NCBI RefSeq assembly: GCF_900156785.1 | Contig: NZ_FTOP01000014.1 | Coordinates: 46,466 to 110,465 of the forward strand | Reading direction: 5' to 3' | DNA: 64,000 nucleotides | Origin: Belliella pelovolcani | Lineage (GTDB): Bacteria; Bacteroidota; Bacteroidia; Cytophagales; Cyclobacteriaceae | Shown here: one piece after another, positions 46,420-54,469 of the stretch | How the letters are laid out: each line of letters begins with the position of its first letter | How positions within the stretch are numbered: the stretch's first letter is position 1 | Notes under the pieces: model-generated | What the model was told of the DNA's origin: nothing | Database searches by the model: none | Seen by the model: only the letters and a program-made list of their open reading frames with translations | Translations under genes and position numbers: made by a program

Positions 46420-47111
46420 AACATTTCCAAATTCAAATCAAACTCAACTTCCATTTCACCCATCTTACTTTCTAGTATTTTTATCTGCTTGGGATTTCTC
46501 CTAAGATCAAAAATAAAGTCCTTTTCAGCAGGTAAGGCACGTTCTAGTGAATTCACATCTTCAACCTCCATTATCGTAGCTACCAATCCTTCCTTTGGAT
46601 ACAAAAATGTCCCATTTACCCCTAATTCTTCTATAATCCTTAAGCCGACTGCTTGAGAGTTTGCAACTGTAAAAGGGGAACAAAATGCCATAAGGCAGTT
46701 TAGGTTCAAGAATGATGTCAAAGCAACCCCAATTCTGATTAAATATATACTTCCAATACCGTAACCAGATACCTCCTTAGAATTCCATAAACCACAATAC
46801 TCGGCTACTTTCAAATCCTCAAATCTAGTCATGTATTCTACTATTCTTTCATCCTTTTCGAAAATAGCTCCCTCTAGTGGTAATGGATAGCCTGAACTTC
46901 TTAATTGAACTCTACCTCCACCCAAAATCCTTTGGCCATCTTCAGACTCTACTAGTAGGAGATATACATTGGGGTTGTTCACCCAAGATCTATCGGCTGA
47001 GGTCACTTTGGTCACTCCATATGATTCTAGCACCTTGAAGTGTCCCGCTATATATTTCTCAGTATCTTCAGGAGAGGAGATTGCTCTCACAACTCTAATT
47101 TTAACTTTCAT
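46416..47111 (-). CDS. GNAT-like acyltransferase domain protein
   Basis: 231 residues, not firmly recognised. The sequence follows a GNAT-like order: YLLLVESEDGQRILGGGRVQL (strands 2-3), VAEYCGLWNSKEVSGYGIGSIYL, where GYGIG resembles the acyl-CoA-binding turn, then a helix and MAFCSPFTVANSQAVGLRIIEELGV. No signal peptide. It overlaps the E1-like gene by 11 bp and the sensor-kinase gene by 4 bp. An acyltransferase fold is inferred; donor and acceptor are unknown. The partnership suggests it finishes a small product that starts with adenylation. Confidence 0.6.
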   Translation of the reverse strand: MKVKIRVVRAISSPEDTEKYIAGHFKVLESYGVTKVTSADRSWVNNPNVYLLLVESEDGQRILGGGRVQLRSSGYPLPLEGAIFEKDERIVEYMTRFEDLKVAEYCGLWNSKEVSGYGIGSIYLIRIGVALTSFLNLNCLMAFCSPFTVANSQAVGLRIIEELGVNGTFLYPKEGLVATIMEVEDVNSLERALPAEKDFIFDLRRNPKQIKILESKMGEMEVEFDLNLEML

Positions 47112-48210
47112 CTGCTTTCCTAAAGAATTTATCTAAATCAACATATTCTCGACCTGACCTAATATCAAATCCATTCAAAATATTCCTTGCAAAATGCGCA
47201 CACATCGCTCCTCCCATAATAACTGATGTGCCTAGCTGTGGCCAGTTAGTTATGGTTTTCCCCATTTCAGCAATACTTGCCTTTCCCCTTTCAGAAATAT
47301 TTTTGAAGTCAAGCACTGACATTAATATTGTAGGAGCAAGTTTCTCTAAATTATTCAAAATATCTCCCTCTTCGCCATATTCACTCAATTTACCATGAAA
47401 CACTGGTCTATCTGACTCTAAATCGAATCGCTCTACATCTACCATCCCTCTATCACTGGTATCCATCAAGACAGGAATTCCAAGTGCTCTTGCTTTGATC
47501 CTTGCCTTGATTTTAACTGCAAGGCTGTCACACTCTTCGATTAATAGATCAAGGTCACCTCCTTTACTGAAAAAATCATCCAAATTTTCATCGGTAATCC
47601 CTTCCTCGTATACAGTCACTTTCAAAAAAGGATCTATCTCTGCGATTTCTCTTTTGACGAGGGTAGTTTTTGGAACTCCAATATTGAGTACGCTCGTACG
47701 AAGACGATTCATATTTCCTAATTCCAAAGTATCAAAATCAGCAATTCTCAACTCACCAAAAGAACGTTCCATTGCCAAACTGATCGCCACACTCTGCCCA
47801 ACTGACAATCCAATAATGCCAATTCTCTTAGTCGCGAGTTGATCTTGCTCTTCTTGAGTGATTTTATATTTGTTTCTTATCGTCCTCACCGCAACAAAAT
47901 CTTCCTCCGGAAGTAAATGCGCTATGGTCTTTCTCCATGGATAGTAAACCCACACGCCATAAGTCTCAGGTACGTGCTCTTCAAAAAATCTATTTACCTC
48001 CTCATCAAGCTGAGAAGAACTATATCTAATGCTTGGATTCTGAAGCTTGGTCAGCTCAGCTACTTGACTTTTTATTTCGTCAAAAACCTGAATTTTGTCA
48101 TCTTGCTTCAGTTTCTCTATTATTTTTAAATCATGATTGTTGAGGGGGTCAAGTATCAAAACTTCGAGCTGACTCTCCAAATCAAGTTCTTTTTGAGCAA
48201 TCATTAACAT
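47101..48210 (-). CDS. E1-like/ThiF-family adenylyltransferase, Rv1355c-like
   Basis: 369 residues. The N-terminal about 110 residues are unassigned. The ThiF/E1 Rossmann core follows: KRIGIIGLSVGQSVAISLA (nucleotide loop), LRIADFDTLELGNMNRL with Asp and the conserved Asn-x-Asn-Arg, and VPKTTLVKREIAEIDPF. Later comes LLIEECDSLAVK. The paired CxxC zinc cysteines of classical E1/MoeB are absent, which sets it apart from moeB/thiF. E1-like enzymes adenylate a carboxyl terminus. No Ub-like partner or MoaD/ThiS is nearby. First gene of the coupled operon; an ATG two codons in is an alternative start. Confidence 0.8.
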   Translation of the reverse strand: MLMIAQKELDLESQLEVLILDPLNNHDLKIIEKLKQDDKIQVFDEIKSQVAELTKLQNPSIRYSSSQLDEEVNRFFEEHVPETYGVWVYYPWRKTIAHLLPEEDFVAVRTIRNKYKITQEEQDQLATKRIGIIGLSVGQSVAISLAMERSFGELRIADFDTLELGNMNRLRTSVLNIGVPKTTLVKREIAEIDPFLKVTVYEEGITDENLDDFFSKGGDLDLLIEECDSLAVKIKARIKARALGIPVLMDTSDRGMVDVERFDLESDRPVFHGKLSEYGEEGDILNNLEKLAPTILMSVLDFKNISERGKASIAEMGKTITNWPQLGTSVIMGGAMCAHFARNILNGFDIRSGREYVDLDKFFRKADES

Positions 48211-48427
48211 TTGTGGTGGGTGGTAGATAGTGGTAAAGTTATATTTTTGAAATCATTTTCATATTAAAAAAGCCAAAAATGTTCTCTGAAATGAATTTTA
48301 TTTAGATATTTGGTAAAATACAAAGCTAAACAAGTGAACTAAGCTTATTAATTATCAAAAACTTACCTAATTATATTGGTTTTTATTCAATGTTTTAGCT
48401 AATTAATATTCAAACTGTTTGAAAATA

Positions 48428-48901
48428 ATGTCTGAATCCAAAGAGGAAAAAATAAGAATTCTATACGTAGACGATGAAGAAAATAATCTTCAAGCATTCA
48501 AAGCTACGTTTCGAAGAGATTATAAGATCTCAATTGCAATTTCCGCAGAGGAAGGACGGGAATTCCTAAAAACGCAGGAAGTGGATATCATTATCACTGA
48601 CCAGAGAATGCCAGAAGAAACTGGTGTAGATTTTTTAGCATCTATCATTCCCCTTTATCCAGACCCAATAAGAATTTTACTCACTGGGTATACAGACATC
48701 CAAGCCGTAATCGACGCAATCAACAAAGGGCAAGTTTATCATTACCTGACCAAACCCTGGGATGAAGATTACCTGAGGACAGTCATCAATAATGCATTTG
48801 AAGTCCTTTCCCTGAGGAGAGAAAATAAAAAACTAACCGAAGACCTGATCAAGGCCAACGATCAATTGGAATTCCTTTTAAGACAAAACCTACTCTCTTA
48901 G
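48428..48901 (+). CDS. Single-domain response regulator (receiver plus short helix)
   Basis: 157 residues from the ATG at 48428 (the frame extends to a TTG at 48419). The receiver has VDDEENNLQAFKATF, phosphoacceptor Asp58 in IITDQRMPEETG, ILLTGYTD and YLTKPW, then a C-terminal helix (NKKLTEDLIKANDQLEFL). There is no output domain, so it probably acts by protein contact or as a phosphate shuttle. It is divergent from the E1-like operon and its receiver is closely similar to the REC domain at 43215, suggesting it belongs to the same circuit. Its stop shares TTAG with that of ald. Confidence 0.85.
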   Translation: MSESKEEKIRILYVDDEENNLQAFKATFRRDYKISIAISAEEGREFLKTQEVDIIITDQRMPEETGVDFLASIIPLYPDPIRILLTGYTDIQAVIDAINKGQVYHYLTKPWDEDYLRTVINNAFEVLSLRRENKKLTEDLIKANDQLEFLLRQNLLS

Positions 48902-50112
48902 TAACGAGCTGCAAGTAATAATTGCAGCTCTTTGTGTGTCATGGCAAATTTTCTCGCTAAATGTGCGTTTGTCAAGCTCCCTCTATAAGTATATACCCCT
49001 TTCATAAACCATTTGTAATTAAAAATCATCTCTTCTGCCCCTTTCAAATCTGCCATCTGTAGGAGAATCGGGGTGAAAATATTACTTAAAGCTACTGAGG
49101 CCGTACGAGAAACCCGAGAGGCAATATTTGGTACGCAATAATGGATGATTTCATGTTTTTTGAAAATGGGCTCTGAATGTGAAGTCATCTCAGCAGTCTC
49201 AATACATCCTCCTTGATCTATACTCACATCAATGATGATGCTACCCGGCATCATTGCAGCTACCATCTCTTCCGTCACTACTATTTTATTCCTACCCTTT
49301 TCAGCCCTTAAGGCACCAATCACCACATCGGCCTCTTTGAGTGCCTGTACAAGTGTGATATTATCGATGGTAGAAGTAAATACTTGTTGACCAAGCAATT
49401 GCTTAATCCTCCTCAATTTGTAGATGTGATTATCAAAAACTTTGATATTTGCACCTAAGCCAAGTGCTGTTCTTGCGGCATATTCCGCCACGGTTCCCGC
49501 TCCAATAATGACTACTTGAGTAGGAGGAACACCCGTGACCCCTCCAAGAATAAGCCCCTTACCATCATTGACACTAGAAAGATATTCCGAAGCAACCAGC
49601 ATCACAGTAGATCCAGCAATCTCACTCATTGCTCTTACCACAGGCATTCCCCCTACTTTATCTTCCAAATTCTCAAAAGAAACTGCCGTAATTCTCTTTG
49701 AATTGAGCGCATGAATATAATCGGCTGACTGTCTTCCCAATTGAAGCGCAGAAATCAAACAAGACCCCGGCTTCATATACGCAATCTCCTCAACACTAGG
49801 CGGCTCTACCTTAAGTACAACTTCTGACTCAAACGCTTCTTTGGCGGTGTAGACAATTTTTGCTCCAGCATCTGAATAGTCTTTGTCCTCAAACTTAGAT
49901 TTCTTTCCAGCTTCAGTCTCCACGATTACCTTGAGCCCATTATTGGTCAATAGACGTACCGCCTCTGGAGTAAGCAAAACTCGCTTTTCTTGAGAATCGA
50001 TTTCTTTTGGTACTCCAATTACGAAATCACCCTTAGACTTCTTGACTTTTGCAGATGCCTCTTTGGGAAGTATCTCGACAGATTCGGTAACATCAACCAT
50101 GCTGTGCTCCAT
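48898..50112 (-). CDS. ald: Alanine dehydrogenase
   Basis: 404 residues. N-terminal AlaDH/PNT domain with IGVPKEIDSQEKRVLLTPEAV, then the Rossmann region VVIIGAGTVAEYAARTALGLGANIKVFD and the later IIDVSIDQGGCIETAEMTSHSEP, as in alanine dehydrogenases. It interconverts alanine with pyruvate and ammonia using NAD. About 30 extra N-terminal residues precede the family start; a second ATG (MVDV) four codons in is an alternative. Its start overlaps the tsaE stop region, so the two are co-translated. Confidence 0.9.
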   Translation of the reverse strand: MEHSMVDVTESVEILPKEASAKVKKSKGDFVIGVPKEIDSQEKRVLLTPEAVRLLTNNGLKVIVETEAGKKSKFEDKDYSDAGAKIVYTAKEAFESEVVLKVEPPSVEEIAYMKPGSCLISALQLGRQSADYIHALNSKRITAVSFENLEDKVGGMPVVRAMSEIAGSTVMLVASEYLSSVNDGKGLILGGVTGVPPTQVVIIGAGTVAEYAARTALGLGANIKVFDNHIYKLRRIKQLLGQQVFTSTIDNITLVQALKEADVVIGALRAEKGRNKIVVTEEMVAAMMPGSIIIDVSIDQGGCIETAEMTSHSEPIFKKHEIIHYCVPNIASRVSRTASVALSNIFTPILLQMADLKGAEEMIFNYKWFMKGVYTYRGSLTNAHLARKFAMTHKELQLLLAARY

Positions 50113-50536
50113 TTACAATTTTTGAAATGCTAATCACTCTCCAACCTTTTTCATCTACCTGAATGCTTATCAACTGGAAAGTATCAGGAATGTACTCTGG
50201 AATTCTCTCCGACCATTCGATCCAACAATAGGCACCACTATAGAAATATTCCTCAACTCCAATTTCCAATACTTCCTCAGCATCATCAATCCTGTAAAAA
50301 TCAAAATGATAAAACTGCTGACCTTGCTCACTGCTATATTCATTTACAATAGAAAAGGTAGGGCTAGAGACTAGGTCTACTACACCCATTTCCTTTGCAA
50401 TAGCCTTGATTAAAGTAGTCTTGCCTGCTCCCATTTGACCTTTGAAAACCCAGATTTTTTCATCTTTGCAGACTTCAATAATTTCTTGGGCTACTTGAGG
50501 TAAGCTAGCTAGATTATCACAATAGATTTTTTTCAA
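50093..50536 (-). CDS. tsaE: tRNA threonylcarbamoyladenosine biosynthesis ATPase TsaE
   Basis: 147 residues, normal size. Walker A is FKGQMGAGKTTLIKAI, followed by VSSPTFSIVNEY, FYHFDFYRI and WIEWSERIPEYIP, all family blocks. TsaE is the ATPase that supports TsaB-TsaD in forming t6A at position 37 of ANN-decoding tRNAs. It follows porX by 4 bp and overlaps ald, making a porX-tsaE-ald unit. Confidence 0.95.
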   Translation of the reverse strand: MKKIYCDNLASLPQVAQEIIEVCKDEKIWVFKGQMGAGKTTLIKAIAKEMGVVDLVSSPTFSIVNEYSSEQGQQFYHFDFYRIDDAEEVLEIGVEEYFYSGAYCWIEWSERIPEYIPDTFQLISIQVDEKGWRVISISKIVNGAQHG

Positions 50537-50540
50537 GTTA

Positions 50541-52100
50541 TTAATTATTCTTCGGTAAAAGATGCACTACAGGAATTATTATCTCTTCCAAAGATACGCC
50601 TCCATGTTGAAAAGTATCTTTGTAATAGTTGACATAATAATTGTAATTGTTTGGATATGCAAAGAAATAATCTTCTACTGCAAAAACATAACTTGTAGAG
50701 ACATTAAATCTTGGAAGCTTAGCATCTTCAGGCTTGTTGATTTCAAAGACTTTTCCACTTTCAAAGTTTAAGTTCTTACCCTGCTTGTAACGAAGGTTTG
50801 TGGTTACGTTCTTATCACCTATAATTTTGTAGGGCTTGTTGACACGCTTGGTACCATGATCAGTTGTGACGATTAGCTCAGCTCCCGCAGCGCTGATTTT
50901 TTTAAATAACTCAAACAAAGAGGAATGCTCAAACCAACTCTTGGTCAAGGATCGATAAGCCGATTCATCTGGAGCCAATTCTCTAATCATCTTCATATCT
51001 GTCCTTGCATGGGACATCATATCCACAAAATTGAAAACTATAACATTAAGTTCATTATTCATCAAAGAATGAAATTGATCTACCAAACTCCTTCCTTGAT
51101 ATGCTTGTAAAATCTTATGATAGCTATATCGTATATTCAACCTGTTCTTGTGCAGATTTTCAGCCAAGAATTCCTCTTCTTTATTATTCTTCCCTTCATC
51201 TGTATCTTCTCCTTCCCAAAGGTCTGGGTGAAATCTCGCCATATCAGATGGCATCAAGCCGCTGAATAAAGCATTCCTGGCAAAGGCGGTGGTAGTAGGA
51301 AGAATACTGTAGTAAGTATCATCTTCTTTTGAATTGAAATACTCCAAGACTAAAGGCTCTAAATCTTCCCACTGATCCAACCTAAGGTTATCTATCACCA
51401 CAAAGAAAAGCGGCTTACCTTCCTTTACGTGAGGAAATACCTTCTCCTTCATCAATTGATGGGAAAGAATTGGACTATCAGCCTTTGAGTCATTTAACCA
51501 ATCGAGGTAATTATTTTTGATAAACTTTGCAAAAGCAGCATTGGCTTCAACCTTTTGAGTTTCCAGCACCTCTTGCATACTTTTATTTTCTGTCTTATCA
51601 ATCTCCAGTTCCCAATAAGTCAGTTTTTTATATATATCAGTCCACTCCTGATGTGTAGAAGCATCACTGCAAGCCATGCTGATATTCATAAAATCCTGTC
51701 TGTAGGATAAATTGGTCTTTTCAGAGATCAACTGCTTGTTTTGAAGAATTTTTTTGACAGAGAGCAGAATCTGGTTTGGATTGATAGGCTTGATCAGATA
51801 ATCAGCAATTTTACCTCCGATGGCATCATCCATGATGTGCTCCTCTTCACTTTTGGTAATCATGACCACAGGAATCTGTGGCTTGATCATTTTGATTTGC
51901 TGAAGTGTCTCTAGACCTGTCATGCCTGGCATCATTTCATCTAGAAAAATAACATCAAAATTATGTTCCTCTACCTTTTCAATTGCATCTACCCCGCTAT
52001 TCACCGTACTGATATCATAGCCTTTTTGCTGAAGAAAAAGTATATGCGGTTTTAATAGATCTATTTCGTCATCAGCCCAAAGGATTTTGTATTTTTGCAT
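50541..52100 (-). CDS. porX: PorX-type response regulator with PglZ phosphatase-like domain
   Basis: 519 residues from the ATG at 52100 (MQKYKILWADDE). Receiver domain to about 120 (phosphoacceptor Asp in VIFLDEMMPGMTG, TKSEEEH, KPINP), a helical linker, then an alkaline-phosphatase-like PglZ domain with VVIDNLRLDQWEDL, SILPTTTAFARNALFSGLMPSD (nucleophile Thr region), FVDMMSH and TTDHGT, which carry metal-binding Asp and His. PorX with PorY controls type IX secretion genes through an ECF sigma factor and has phosphodiesterase activity in studied species. Divergent from the HD gene, with 51 bp between. Confidence 0.93.
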   Translation of the reverse strand: MQKYKILWADDEIDLLKPHILFLQQKGYDISTVNSGVDAIEKVEEHNFDVIFLDEMMPGMTGLETLQQIKMIKPQIPVVMITKSEEEHIMDDAIGGKIADYLIKPINPNQILLSVKKILQNKQLISEKTNLSYRQDFMNISMACSDASTHQEWTDIYKKLTYWELEIDKTENKSMQEVLETQKVEANAAFAKFIKNNYLDWLNDSKADSPILSHQLMKEKVFPHVKEGKPLFFVVIDNLRLDQWEDLEPLVLEYFNSKEDDTYYSILPTTTAFARNALFSGLMPSDMARFHPDLWEGEDTDEGKNNKEEEFLAENLHKNRLNIRYSYHKILQAYQGRSLVDQFHSLMNNELNVIVFNFVDMMSHARTDMKMIRELAPDESAYRSLTKSWFEHSSLFELFKKISAAGAELIVTTDHGTKRVNKPYKIIGDKNVTTNLRYKQGKNLNFESGKVFEINKPEDAKLPRFNVSTSYVFAVEDYFFAYPNNYNYYVNYYKDTFQHGGVSLEEIIIPVVHLLPKNN

Positions 52101-52132
52101 AAAATTCTGTTTAAATCGTTTAAAATTATAAT

Positions 52133-52140
52133 TACTTTTG
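52133..52140 (+). promoter_or_regulatory. -7 motif in the divergent porX / HD-gene promoter region
   Basis: TACTTTTG is an exact TAnnTTTG match, 11 bp before the ATG at 52152. On the minus strand, TTTG, 18 nt and TATAATTTT form a plausible porX promoter in the same 51-bp gap. Confidence 0.5.
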
Positions 52141-52151
52141 ACTCCAATCAA

Positions 52152-53390
52152 ATGTCCGAGACATTGAAAAGCCGTAAAATATTAAATGATCCTGTCTATG
52201 GATTCATCACAATTCCCAGCGAGTTGATTTTTACCATTATAGACCATCCATACTTCCAAAGGTTACGTCGGATCAAGCAGCTAGGTTTGACTGACTATGT
52301 CTACCCCGGTGCACTACATACCCGATTTCATCATGCATTAGGTGCTATGCACCTGATGAGCATCACTTTGGACAACCTGAGAAATAAAGGTAATGAAATT
52401 AGTGACGCAGAGTACGAAGCAGCTCTTATTGCCATACTGCTTCACGATATCGGACATGGACCATTTTCTCATGCTTTGGAATTTTCACTGTTGAAAAACA
52501 TCCCTCATGAATCCTTATCCTTATTGATCATTGACGAACTTAATAAACAATTAAACGGCCAACTTGACCTTGCACTGAGGATTTTTAAGAATCATTATGA
52601 AAGAAAATTTTTTCACCAACTAGTTTCTAGTCAGCTCGACATAGATAGATTGGATTATTTACAGCGAGATTGCTTTTTTACCGGGGTCTCTGAAGGAACC
52701 ATAGGAGCAGACCGGATCATCAAAATGATGGCGATCAAAGATGATCAACTTGTAGTAGAAGAAAAGGGACTTTACAGTATCGAAAACTTCTTGAGTGCTC
52801 GTCGTCTGATGTATTGGCAAGTCTACTTACATAAGACCACAGTCGCTGCAGAGAAGATGTTAATCAACTTAATCAGTAGAGCAAAAGATCTCACTCAAGA
52901 AGGTGTAGAGATCAAAGCTACAGACGAGTTTTTGCATTTCCTGAAAAATGATTTCACTTTGGATGATTTCAAATCCTCCGATGTTCTGATCAAGACCTTC
53001 TTAGAGCTTGATGATTATGACATTTGGGGAGGTATCAAGTTTTGGAAAAAAGACAAAGATTATATCCTTCGCAGCATATCCAATATGTTTCTTTCTCGTA
53101 ATCTATTTAAGATCAATTTAAATAGTGAGGAGTTTTCGCAGGAAGAATTGGAAAACCTTTGGAAGAAAACACAACAAAAGCTTCAAGTTCCAACAGAAGA
53201 CATGAAGTATTTCTTCTCTAATGGTACTATCAGTAACAATGCCTATGTAGCCAAAGAGCGAATTCATATCCTCACTAAAAAAGGAGAAATTATTGATGTA
53301 GCACAAGCTGCTGACTTACCCAATATCAAAGCGATGAGTAAGATTGTCAAAAAACACTATGCATGTCGCGCTAAAAATTTAACTTTGTAG
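52152..53390 (+). CDS. HD-domain phosphohydrolase (dNTPase-like)
   Basis: 412 residues from the ATG at 52152 (MSETLKSRKI). The HD motifs are RFHHALGAMHLM, LLHDIGHGPFSHALE and RLDYLQRD, giving the His, His-Asp and Asp of the metal site. Family blocks YFQRLRRIKQLGLTDYVYPGALHTR and WQVYLHKTTVAAEKML are typical of SAMHD1/YdhJ-like phosphohydrolases. It may hydrolyse dNTPs or other nucleotides. It is the first gene of the lipid A cluster, 19 bp before lpxD, as in many Bacteroidota. Confidence 0.9.
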   Translation: MSETLKSRKILNDPVYGFITIPSELIFTIIDHPYFQRLRRIKQLGLTDYVYPGALHTRFHHALGAMHLMSITLDNLRNKGNEISDAEYEAALIAILLHDIGHGPFSHALEFSLLKNIPHESLSLLIIDELNKQLNGQLDLALRIFKNHYERKFFHQLVSSQLDIDRLDYLQRDCFFTGVSEGTIGADRIIKMMAIKDDQLVVEEKGLYSIENFLSARRLMYWQVYLHKTTVAAEKMLINLISRAKDLTQEGVEIKATDEFLHFLKNDFTLDDFKSSDVLIKTFLELDDYDIWGGIKFWKKDKDYILRSISNMFLSRNLFKINLNSEEFSQEELENLWKKTQQKLQVPTEDMKYFFSNGTISNNAYVAKERIHILTKKGEIIDVAQAADLPNIKAMSKIVKKHYACRAKNLTL

Positions 53391-53409
53391 CCAAAAAATA
53401 GCAATTATA

Positions 53410-54432
53410 ATGGAATTTACCGTAGAGCAGGTAGCTTCACTTCTCAATGGCAAAGTAGAAGGAGATGGATCTACAAAAGTCAATAGATTGGATAAGATTC
53501 AAGATGGGCAGCCTGGTGGCATAAGTTTTTTATCAAACGAGAAGTATGAAAACTTCATCTACGAAACTTCAGCATCTGCGGTAATCGTATCTGAAAATTT
53601 CCAACCCAAAAAATCACTCAAAACATCACTCATCAGGGTGAAAGATGCCTATACAGGTTTTACACAAATTTTAGAAGCTTATGCACAATTTACCAAAAAC
53701 AGTAAATCAGGCATAGAACAACCCTCCTTCATTCATGATAGCAGCACCATAGGCGGAGATCACTATAGAGGCGCTTTTTCGTACATTGGCCAAAAAACCG
53801 TAATTGGTGACAATGTGAAAATTTACCCCAATGTATTTATAGGTGATAATGTAAGGATTGGTGATCATTGTATCATACATCCAGGAGTGAAAATCTGCAA
53901 TGACACGATCATTGGCTCTTATTGTGAAATTCACCCAGGAGCGGTCATAGGCTCTGATGGTTTTGGTTTTGCACCACAAGAAGACGGCACCTACAAGGCA
54001 ATTCCACAAATAGGCAATGTAATCATTGAAGATTTTGTGAGTATAGGTGCAAACACCACAGTAGATTGCGCAACTATGGGATCAACAGTCATTAGAAAAG
54101 GCGCTAAAATTGATAATCAGGTACAAATCGCCCATAATGTAATCATAGGAGAAAACACTGTGATTGCCGCTCAAGCTGGCATCTCAGGATCTACTGAAAT
54201 TGGTAAAAACTGCGTCATTGCGGGAAAGGCTGGAATCGTAGGACATATCAAAATCGCCGATAAAACTACCATAGGTGCTAATACAGGGATTATTAGATCC
54301 ATAGAGACTTCAGGTCAAACACTTTTCGGATACATGGGATTTGAGCTGAAAGGTTTCTTAAAAGCTTACGCAATTTTCAAAAATCTACCTCAGCTTCAGG
54401 ATCGATTGAGAGAACTGGAAAAAAAACAATAA
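53410..54432 (+). CDS. lpxD: UDP-3-O-acylglucosamine N-acyltransferase LpxD
   Basis: 340 residues. N-terminal uridine-binding domain (about 1-100, GGISFLSNEKYENFIYE), then the left-handed beta-helix of hexapeptide repeats (about 105-310: IGDNVKIYPNVFIGDNVRIGD, IHPGVKI, IGANTTVDCATMG) and a C-terminal helix (LPQLQDRLRELEKK). The acyl-site His is in VQIAHNVIIGE. It adds the N-linked hydroxy-acyl chain in lipid A synthesis. Confidence 0.96.
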   Translation: MEFTVEQVASLLNGKVEGDGSTKVNRLDKIQDGQPGGISFLSNEKYENFIYETSASAVIVSENFQPKKSLKTSLIRVKDAYTGFTQILEAYAQFTKNSKSGIEQPSFIHDSSTIGGDHYRGAFSYIGQKTVIGDNVKIYPNVFIGDNVRIGDHCIIHPGVKICNDTIIGSYCEIHPGAVIGSDGFGFAPQEDGTYKAIPQIGNVIIEDFVSIGANTTVDCATMGSTVIRKGAKIDNQVQIAHNVIIGENTVIAAQAGISGSTEIGKNCVIAGKAGIVGHIKIADKTTIGANTGIIRSIETSGQTLFGYMGFELKGFLKAYAIFKNLPQLQDRLRELEKKQ

Positions 54433-54469
54433 ATTTACGCACTCAAATCAAATTTAGTAATCGATACCT

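Noticed and set aside
47101..48210. MoeB/ThiF for molybdopterin or thiamine synthesis
   Set aside because: No zinc CxxC pairs and no MoaD/ThiS or other pathway genes nearby.
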